Shown here in pieces: positions 50,075 through 55,280 of a stretch of 55,280 bases of DNA. This stretch comes from QNYZ01 sp964577615 (GTDB lineage Bacteria; Desulfobacterota; Desulfobacteria; Desulfobacterales; QNYZ01). Position 1 is the first letter of the stretch, and each line of letters opens with the position of its first letter. Under the pieces are notes generated by a model. It ran no database searches, was not told the DNA's origin, and saw only the letters and a program-made list of their open reading frames with translations. The position numbers were made by a program, and so were the translations under genes. The stretch covers positions 1 through 55,280 of the forward strand of contig CAZNZW010000013.1 in the NCBI GenBank assembly GCA_964577615.1. Direction: 5' to 3'.

Positions 50075-50701
50075 GTGCCACTTATTCCCATGGTCATCGA
50101 ACAGAGCAGCCGGGGCGAACGGGCCTACGATATTTATTCGCGGCTGTTGAAAGACCGGATTATCTTTCTTGGAACGCCCATCAATGATGAAGTTGCCAAC
50201 CTGCTGATTGCCCAGCTGCTTTTCCTCGAATCCGAAGATCCGGGGCGGGAGATTAACTTTTATATCAATTCTCCGGGCGGCAGCGTGACAGCGGGTCTGG
50301 CCGTATACGACACCATGCAGTACGTCAAACCGCCCATTGCCACGGTCTGTATCGGCCAGGCGGCCAGCATGGGCGCCCTGCTGCTGGCGGCCGGCGCCAA
50401 TGGAAAAAGATACTCGCTGCCCAATGCCAGGATCATGATTCACCAGCCCATGGGGGGCGCTCAGGGCCAGGCGTCGGATATTGCCCTGCAGGCCAAGGAA
50501 ATTCTGCGCCTGAAAGACACCCTCAACAATATCCTGGCCAAACACACGCAGCAGTCCCTGAGGCAGATTCGCAAAGACACGGACCGGGACTTCTTTATGT
50601 CCGGCGAAGAGTCGAGAAAATATGGCATTATCGATCATGTGATTCAGAATCGTGACGATCTGGACCTCATCGATGACAAAGATAAAAAGACGGAGTCCTG
50701 A
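50075..50701 (+). CDS. clpP: ATP-dependent Clp protease proteolytic subunit
   Basis: A 208-residue serine protease that forms the 14-subunit chamber working with ClpX (and ClpA). The catalytic triad is Ser98 in GQAASMGALLL, His123 in MIHQPMGG and Asp172 in TDRDFFM, numbered almost as in E. coli. The family start LIPMVIEQSSRGERAYDIYSRLL (region) is diagnostic. The gene uses a GTG start, supported by AAGGAG nine bases before it. Only two bases separate its stop from the clpX start. Confidence 0.97.
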   Translation: MPLIPMVIEQSSRGERAYDIYSRLLKDRIIFLGTPINDEVANLLIAQLLFLESEDPGREINFYINSPGGSVTAGLAVYDTMQYVKPPIATVCIGQAASMGALLLAAGANGKRYSLPNARIMIHQPMGGAQGQASDIALQAKEILRLKDTLNNILAKHTQQSLRQIRKDTDRDFFMSGEESRKYGIIDHVIQNRDDLDLIDDKDKKTES

Positions 50702-50703
50702 GC

Positions 50704-51972
50704 ATGTCCGATAAAGACGAATCCAACGAAAATCTATTCTGTTCGTTTTGCGGCAAAAGCCAGAAAGAAGTCACTAAACTCATCGCCGGTCCGGCCGTCT
50801 ATATCTGCGACGAGTGCATCCAGTTGTGCGGCGAGATCATCGAAGAAGAGATTGAGCAGGATCGCGGAGATACGAAAAAGACGTTTCTGCCCAAAGAGAT
50901 CAACGCCATGCTGGATGAATACGTGATCGAGCAGGATATGGCCAAAAAAACCCTGTCCGTGGCCGTCTACAACCATTATAAACGCCTCGATTCCCCGCTC
51001 AGCACCGGAGACGATGTCGAACTGCAAAAGAGCAACATCCTGCTCATCGGCCCCACGGGTTCCGGCAAGACGCTGCTGGCCCAGACGCTGGCCCGGTTTC
51101 TCGATGTTCCGTTCACCATTGCCGATGCCACCAGCCTGACCGAGGCGGGCTACGTGGGGGAGGATGTGGAAAATATCATTCTCACTCTGGTCCAGAACGC
51201 CGACTACGACGTGGAAAAAGCCAAGCGCGGGATCGTCTATATCGACGAAATCGACAAAATTGCCGGCAAATCCGACAACCCGTCGATTACCCGTGATGTG
51301 TCCGGGGAAGGCGTGCAGCAGGCATTGCTGAAAATCCTCGAAGGAACCATGGCCAGTGTCCCTCCCAAGGGGGGGCGGAAACATCCCCAGCAGGACTTTC
51401 TCAAAGTGGATACGTCCAATATCCTCTTTATCTGCGGCGGCACGTTTAACGGGCTGGAACGGATTATTGAGCGGCGCCGGGGCGCCCGGATGATGGGGTT
51501 CGGGGCCGATGTCGTCGAGAAGAAAAAAATAAATATCGGCGAAGCCCTGGCCCGGGTGCGACCGGAAGATCTGATCAAGTTCGGACTGATTCCCGAGTTT
51601 CTCGGCCGCCTGCCGGTCATTGCCACGCTGGATGAGCTGGGTGCCGGTGCCCTGATCCGTATTCTGACCGAACCGAAAAATGCCCTGGTCAAACAATACC
51701 AGAGATTGTTCGAGATGGAAGACGTCAATCTGCGGTTTACCGACAGCGCCCTGTCGGCGATTTCCGAAGAAGCCCTGAAACGCAAATCCGGCGCCCGCGG
51801 CCTGCGTTCCATCATGGAAAAATGCCTCATCAACATCATGTATGAAATTCCCTCCATTGCAGATGTCCGGGAATGCGTGGTGAATGAAGAAGTGGTGTTG
51901 AAAGGTGAAGATCCGATCCTTTTGTACGAGAAGAGCAAAAAGAAAGACGAACCCAGAAAAAAACAGGCCTGA
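50704..51972 (+). CDS. clpX: ATP-dependent Clp protease ATP-binding subunit ClpX
   Basis: A 422-residue AAA+ unfoldase that feeds substrates to ClpP. The N-terminal zinc-binding domain has CSFCGKS and ICDECIQLC (four cysteines). Walker A is GPTGSGKTLL (about residues 117-126), Walker B is VYIDEIDKIA, and the ClpP-contact loop is recognisable around the MMGFGADV segment. GAGYVGEDVE-type pore residues appear as EAGYVGEDVENI. Length and order are typical. A stem-loop with a T-run follows the gene, partly separating it from lon. Confidence 0.97.
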   Translation: MSDKDESNENLFCSFCGKSQKEVTKLIAGPAVYICDECIQLCGEIIEEEIEQDRGDTKKTFLPKEINAMLDEYVIEQDMAKKTLSVAVYNHYKRLDSPLSTGDDVELQKSNILLIGPTGSGKTLLAQTLARFLDVPFTIADATSLTEAGYVGEDVENIILTLVQNADYDVEKAKRGIVYIDEIDKIAGKSDNPSITRDVSGEGVQQALLKILEGTMASVPPKGGRKHPQQDFLKVDTSNILFICGGTFNGLERIIERRRGARMMGFGADVVEKKKINIGEALARVRPEDLIKFGLIPEFLGRLPVIATLDELGAGALIRILTEPKNALVKQYQRLFEMEDVNLRFTDSALSAISEEALKRKSGARGLRSIMEKCLINIMYEIPSIADVRECVVNEEVVLKGEDPILLYEKSKKKDEPRKKQA

Positions 51973-52018
51973 CATCGGGCTTTCGGATGCGGGTTTTCCG
52001 GCAAAGGCAGCGATATCG

Positions 52019-52048
52019 CCCGGCGGCCCGCCGGGTTTCCCTGTTTTT
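52019..52048 (+). terminator. Terminator-like hairpin between clpX and lon
   Basis: CCCGGC (52019-52024) pairs with GCCGGG (52030-52035) around GGCCC, followed by TTTCCCTGTTTTTT. It may give partial termination so that lon can be controlled separately. Confidence 0.6.
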
Positions 52049-52124
52049 TACCGGAACAGGCGCCGGGTAACGCTGCGGTGACGCTTTTTCCGAAAGGCCA
52101 TTCCCGGGGTCGGCTGTAAAGGAT

Positions 52125-54545
52125 ATGAACCAAATGACTTTTTCGAAAACCCCAGTCCCTGCGGGTGAAGAAACTGAAAAATTCGAACTTCCCCTGCTTC
52201 CCTTGAGGGACATCGTTGTTTTTCCGCATATGGTGGCGCCGCTGTTTGTGGGCCGGGATAAATCCGTTCAGGCCCTGTCCATTGCCATGGGCCGGGACAA
52301 GCTGATTTTTCTCGCCACGCAGACCGATGTCGACATCGACAATCCCAAAGAAGATGATATCAGCCGCGTGGGCACGGTGGGCAAGGTCCTGCAGCTGCTC
52401 AAACTGCCCGATGGGACGGTCAAGGCCCTGGTCGAAGGCGTGAAGCGGGCGCGGATTGATCAATTTTTGCCGAACGAGGCGTATTTCCGGGTGCTGCTGA
52501 GTCCCGTCCGGGAGGTACCCGTGGTGTCGGCAGAGAAAGAAGCCCTGGTCCGGGCCATCAAGAAAAATTTTGAAGATTATGCCGGCCTGAACAAGAGTAT
52601 CGCCCGGGATCTCGTTAAAAGCGTGGTAGCCATCGACGATCCCTCCCAGCTGACCGATGCCATTGCCGCGCATTTTTCGTTTAAAATCGCCGACAAGCAG
52701 AAGCTGCTGGACACGGCCGCCCTGGGCGACCGCCTGACCCTGCTGCTGGAGCTGATCCGGCTGGAGATCGATATCTTCAAGATGGATCAGCGGATCAAGA
52801 GCCGGGTCAAGAAACAGATGGAAAAGACCCAGAAGAGTTACTATCTCAACGAGCAGATGCGGGCCATTAAAAAAGAAATGGGCCCGGACGACGCCCAGGA
52901 CGATCTGAAAGAGCTCGAGAAACAGATCGAAGACAAAAAGATGTCCGAGGAGGCGGCGGAAAAAGCGAAACAGGAATTCAAAAAGCTGTCCATGATGGCG
53001 CCCATGTCCGCCGAAGCGACCGTTGTGCGGGGATACATCGACTGGCTCATCAGCCTGCCCTGGTTTGAAGAATCCGAAGTATACGGAGATCTCGACAAAG
53101 CTGAAACCATCCTCGACGAGGATCACTACGGTCTCAAAAAACCCAAGGAGCGCATCGTTGAATATCTGGCCGTCGAATCCCTGGTTAAAAAGGTCCGGGG
53201 GCCGATTCTCTGTTTTGTGGGGCCGCCCGGCGTGGGCAAGACGTCGCTGGCCCGCTCCGTGGCCCGGGCCACGGGCCGCAAGTATATCCGCCTGTCTCTG
53301 GGCGGGGTGCGGGATGAAGCGGAGATCCGGGGCCACCGCCGGACGTATATCGGCGCCATGCCCGGCAAAATAATCCAGTCCCTGAAAAAAGCCGGCGTCA
53401 ACAACCCTGTGTTTTGTCTGGACGAAGTGGACAAAATGAGCATGGACTTCCGGGGCGACCCCTCGGCCGCCCTGCTGGAAGTTCTTGATCCGGAACAGAA
53501 TTTTGCTTTTAACGATCATTATCTGGACGTGGATTACGATCTGTCCAATATTTTATTTATCACCACGGCCAACACCCTGCCGGAAATCCCGCTCCCACTC
53601 CAGGACCGGATGGAAATCATCCGCCTGTCGGGCTACACGGAAGAAGAAAAATGCCATATTGCCGAAGGGTTTCTCGCCCCCAAGCAGATCGAACTGAACG
53701 GGCTTAAAGAGGTGGATATCACCTTTTCCCGAAATGCGATCATGCTGTTGATTCAAAGATATACGCGGGAAGCGGGGGTTCGTAACCTTGAACGGGAAAT
53801 CGCCTCCATCTGCCGCAAGGTGGCCCGGGTCGTGGTGAAGAAAAAACCGGTCAGGCCCATCCGCATCACCGCCACGTCGATCCGAAAACACCTTGGCGCG
53901 CCGCCGTTTCGGTATGGTCAGGTGGAAGAGGAAGATCAGGTGGGGATCGCCACCGGTCTGGCCTGGACTCAGGTGGGCGGCGAGCTCCTCTGTGCCGAAA
54001 CCGTTGTCATGCCGGGCAAGGGGGCGCATACGGTCACCGGTAAACTGGGCGATGTGATGAAAGAATCGGCCCAGGCCGCCATCAGCTATGTCCGGTCCCG
54101 GGCCAACGAGCTGGGTATCGAGCCCAAATTTTACCGCAAGCTGGATATTCATATCCACATTCCGGACGGCGCCACGCCCAAAGACGGTCCGTCCGCCGGG
54201 ATCGCCATGTGCACGTCCATTGTGTCGGCACTGACCAAACGGCCGGTCAGCCGTTTTCTGGCCATGACCGGCGAAATCACCCTGCGCGGCCGCGTGCTGC
54301 CCATTGGTGGCCTCAAGGAAAAACTCCTGGCCGCGCACCGGGGGGGGATTAAAAAGGTGCTGATCCCCGAGGAAAATAAAAAGGATCTGGTGGACATCCC
54401 CGCCAATATTCAGAAACAGATGGAGATTATCACCGTGTCGCACATGGACGAGGTGTTGTCCCACACGCTGGTTCTGGATAATGACAAAACCACGTTTAAA
54501 ACCAGCGATGCGTCATTGTCGATGGCCGCCGGTCAGGTGTCTTAG
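52125..54545 (+). CDS. lon: ATP-dependent Lon protease (second of two)
   Basis: An 806-residue LonA. The N-terminal domain begins FELPLLPLRDIVVFPHMVAPLFVGR, the pattern of the classical housekeeping Lon. Walker A is GPPGVGKTSLARS (about residue 366), the catalytic serine is about Ser690 in KDGPSAGIAM, and the lysine about Lys733 in GGLKEKLLAAHRGG. It follows clpX after 152 nt, with a hairpin between, as in many proteobacteria. Because it sits in the conserved tig-clpP-clpX-lon context, this copy is the likelier housekeeping Lon; the copy beside hsp20 is probably the specialised one. Confidence 0.95.
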   Translation: MNQMTFSKTPVPAGEETEKFELPLLPLRDIVVFPHMVAPLFVGRDKSVQALSIAMGRDKLIFLATQTDVDIDNPKEDDISRVGTVGKVLQLLKLPDGTVKALVEGVKRARIDQFLPNEAYFRVLLSPVREVPVVSAEKEALVRAIKKNFEDYAGLNKSIARDLVKSVVAIDDPSQLTDAIAAHFSFKIADKQKLLDTAALGDRLTLLLELIRLEIDIFKMDQRIKSRVKKQMEKTQKSYYLNEQMRAIKKEMGPDDAQDDLKELEKQIEDKKMSEEAAEKAKQEFKKLSMMAPMSAEATVVRGYIDWLISLPWFEESEVYGDLDKAETILDEDHYGLKKPKERIVEYLAVESLVKKVRGPILCFVGPPGVGKTSLARSVARATGRKYIRLSLGGVRDEAEIRGHRRTYIGAMPGKIIQSLKKAGVNNPVFCLDEVDKMSMDFRGDPSAALLEVLDPEQNFAFNDHYLDVDYDLSNILFITTANTLPEIPLPLQDRMEIIRLSGYTEEEKCHIAEGFLAPKQIELNGLKEVDITFSRNAIMLLIQRYTREAGVRNLEREIASICRKVARVVVKKKPVRPIRITATSIRKHLGAPPFRYGQVEEEDQVGIATGLAWTQVGGELLCAETVVMPGKGAHTVTGKLGDVMKESAQAAISYVRSRANELGIEPKFYRKLDIHIHIPDGATPKDGPSAGIAMCTSIVSALTKRPVSRFLAMTGEITLRGRVLPIGGLKEKLLAAHRGGIKKVLIPEENKKDLVDIPANIQKQMEIITVSHMDEVLSHTLVLDNDKTTFKTSDASLSMAAGQVS

Positions 54546-54676
54546 CCGGGAAAATTTAAAAGCGCGGCTGTCGAAAAACAGGGGATTATATTGTCACTTT
54601 CAGCTTGACAACCCCCGGCGCAGTTGGTAATCAAGACACGTTTTCAATAAACGCCGCTGAGGCGGTCAGGGACCGG

Positions 54677-54752
54677 GGGCGGGTAGCTCAGTTGGGAGAG
54701 CATCGGCCTTACAAGCCGAGGGTCACAGGTTCAAGCCCTGTTCCGCCTACCA
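54677..54752 (+). tRNA. tRNA-Val (anticodon TAC)
   Basis: A 76-nt cloverleaf with an encoded CCA. The anticodon stem TCGGC/GCCGA encloses CTTACAA, giving TAC. The acceptor GGGCGGG pairs with TCCGCCT using G-U pairs at both ends. A TTGACA (54605-54610) upstream could be its -35, but no good -10 follows. Confidence 0.95.
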
Positions 54753-54802
54753 GCCCGGGCCGATTAAAACCCGGGCGGATAGATTGGAAATAAAATTACA
54801 AC

Positions 54803-54881
54803 GGGGACGTAGTTCAGTTTCGGTTAGAACGCCGGCCTGTCACGCCGGAGGTCGCGAGTTCGAGTCTCGTCGTCCCCGCCA
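54803..54881 (+). tRNA. tRNA-Asp (anticodon GTC)
   Basis: A 79-nt cloverleaf with an encoded CCA. The acceptor GGGGACG pairs with CGTCCCC; the anticodon stem CCGGC/GCCGG encloses CTGTCAC, giving GTC. The D loop (AGTTTCGGTTA) is two bases longer than usual. Its last 33 nt are duplicated downstream at 55191-55223. Confidence 0.95.
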
Positions 54882-54890
54882 TTTTAAAAG
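54849..54890 (+). repeat. Direct repeat, copy 1 (3' end of tRNA-Asp plus 9 nt)
   Basis: Forty-two bases that recur at 55191-55232 with one mismatch (C at 54877, T at 55219). This copy covers the T arm, acceptor 3' strand and CCA of the functional tRNA, then TTTTAAAAG. It is the left boundary of the GIY-YIG cassette. Confidence 0.9.
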
Positions 54891-54922
54891 GCCTGTTGCT
54901 GTTATAGCAACAGGCCTTTTTT
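54886..54922 (+). terminator. Rho-independent terminator after tRNA-Asp
   Basis: AAAAGGCCTGTTGCT (54886-54900) and AGCAACAGGCCTTTT (54906-54920) pair perfectly over 15 bp around a 5-nt loop and end in six T. It ends tRNA transcription and, being downstream of the repeat, may have arrived with the cassette. Confidence 0.9.
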
Positions 54923-54928
54923 GTTATT

Positions 54929-55185
54929 ATGCCATATTACGTATGCATTATTAAAAGCCGGGTTGACGGGAGCTATTATGTAGGCTCCACCCAGGCTTTA
55001 CAAAGCCGCATCGAGCGCCATAACCAGGGCCGGTCAAATATACCAGACCCAAACGTCCATGGGATCTCGCCTGTTCAGAAAAATATCCAACCAGAGCCAA
55101 GGCCGTCCAACGCGAAACCGAAATAAAGAAGCGGAAAAGCCTAAAATATATCGAGAAACTGGTCAGACCTTCCCGTCAGACCTGA
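54929..55185 (+). pseudogene. GIY-YIG nuclease (UPF0213-like), frameshifted
   Basis: A small single-domain GIY-YIG endonuclease gene interrupted by a frameshift. The intact N-terminal part (residues 1-36) shows the motif as YYVCIIKS and SYYVGST and the conserved Arg in LQSRIERHNQGR. As read in the original frame, the protein then turns into unrelated sequence and stops at 55126. Moving to the frame starting AAA at 55036 restores a typical family sequence: KYTRPKRPWDLACSEKYPT, then AVQRETEIKKRKS with the metal-binding Glu, then YIEKLV, stopping at 55185 after about 85 residues in total. One A appears to be missing from an A-run after codon 36. It begins seven bases after the tRNA-Asp terminator and ends inside a hairpin. 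Sequencing error is possible. Confidence 0.8.
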
Positions 55186-55195
55186 CGGGAAGGTC
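55166..55195. repeat. Perfect 13-bp hairpin at the cassette's right edge
   Basis: GACCTTCCCGTCA (55166-55178) and TGACGGGAAGGTC (55183-55195) are exact complements around GACC. The right arm holds the restored nuclease stop codon, and its last five bases are the first bases of the duplicated tRNA-Asp end. Confidence 0.85.
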
Positions 55196-55232
55196 GCGAG
55201 TTCGAGTCTCGTCGTCCCTGCCATTTTAAAAG
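55191..55232 (+). repeat. Direct repeat, copy 2 (tRNA-Asp 3'-end duplicate)
   Basis: Matches 54849-54890 at 41 of 42 positions. It includes a T arm, acceptor strand and CCA but no 5' half of a tRNA, so it cannot encode a tRNA. It marks the right boundary of the GIY-YIG cassette. Confidence 0.9.
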
Positions 55233-55280
55233 ATAGAACTGAAAGAATAATAGAAATATGTGAAAATATAGGAGTATCAA
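55233..55280. other. AT-rich end of the window
   Basis: The last 48 bases are strikingly AT-rich compared with the rest of the window. No feature can be assigned. GGAG near 55271 might be a ribosome-binding site for a gene beginning beyond the window. Confidence 0.3.

Noticed and set aside
51237..53519. A 760-codon open frame on the minus strand opposite clpX and lon
   Set aside because: It is antisense to two highly conserved genes and its translation has no recognisable domain; long antisense frames are common in GC-rich coding DNA.
54881..55280. A tyrosine-integrase genomic island using tRNA-Asp as attachment site
   Set aside because: The repeat pair encloses only about 300 bp with a GIY-YIG gene and no integrase. 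An island beyond the window's end cannot be excluded, but the second repeat closes the unit here.

Overview
The window looks like chromosomal DNA of a moderately GC-rich Gram-negative bacterium, most likely a deltaproteobacterium (Desulfobacterota, sulfate-reducer-like). This is an inference from gene content: a TRAP transporter, alanine dehydrogenase, LL-diaminopimelate aminotransferase (DapL), the rng / B12-radical-SAM pair, multi-PAS histidine kinases with an atypical H-box, two Lon paralogues, and a lipoprotein plus outer-membrane protein that imply a Gram-negative envelope. A 100-N gap flanked by an exact 55-base overlap shows that this is a draft scaffold, possibly from a metagenome.

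Layout. (1) 1-1000: a cold-shock protein and a small RRM RNA-binding protein. (2) 1015-14657, all on the minus strand: a D-amino-acid block (class IV aminotransferase, alanine racemase, CapA-like protein, Asp/Glu racemase, D-Ala-D-Ala-ligase-like ATP-grasp enzyme, CbiZ), preceded by a HisC-like aminotransferase and alanine dehydrogenase, and before those transaldolase, a GntR/HutC regulator, transketolase and a choline-kinase-like phosphotransferase. (3) 15461-20081, plus strand and divergent: a TRAP transporter (dctP, dctQ, dctM) and a glycerol-kinase-like FGGY kinase. HutC-type operator octamers (GTNTANAC) lie upstream of both transketolase and dctP, which suggests one regulon for uptake, phosphorylation and C2/C3-transfer metabolism of a polyol or sugar. 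(4) 20111-29587: housekeeping genes glnE, rng, a radical SAM protein, and a Pit phosphate transporter with its PhoU-like partner. (5) 29944-37357: CBS-domain proteins, a cytidylate-kinase-like protein, a two-component pair, an orphan EcfT and an outer-membrane protein. (6) 37385-43871, minus strand: hsp20-lon-rlpA-gmhB-recD2. (7) 44121-48046: a conserved hypothetical, an Lrp/AsnC regulator, an ABM-like protein, dapL and lysA. (8) 48118-54545: tRNA-Pro and tRNA-Leu, then tig-clpP-clpX and a second lon. (9) 54677-55280: tRNA-Val and tRNA-Asp, followed by a very small GIY-YIG nuclease cassette.

The most unusual structure is at the right end. A GIY-YIG nuclease reading frame, broken by one missing base in an A-run, lies between the true 3' end of tRNA-Asp and a 42-nt near-exact copy of that 3' end. 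One edge carries a 15-bp terminator hairpin and the other a perfect 13-bp hairpin. This looks like a minimal mobile cassette of about 340 bp targeting a tRNA 3' end. Other points of interest are the HutC operator pair, the glycerol-kinase-like enzyme lacking a substrate-binding arginine, the D-amino-acid operon with a 22-bp perfect palindrome inside it, and a sensor kinase with a Rossmann-like N-terminus and duplicated PAS domains. No rRNA genes, CRISPR arrays, complete insertion sequences or prophage genes were seen.
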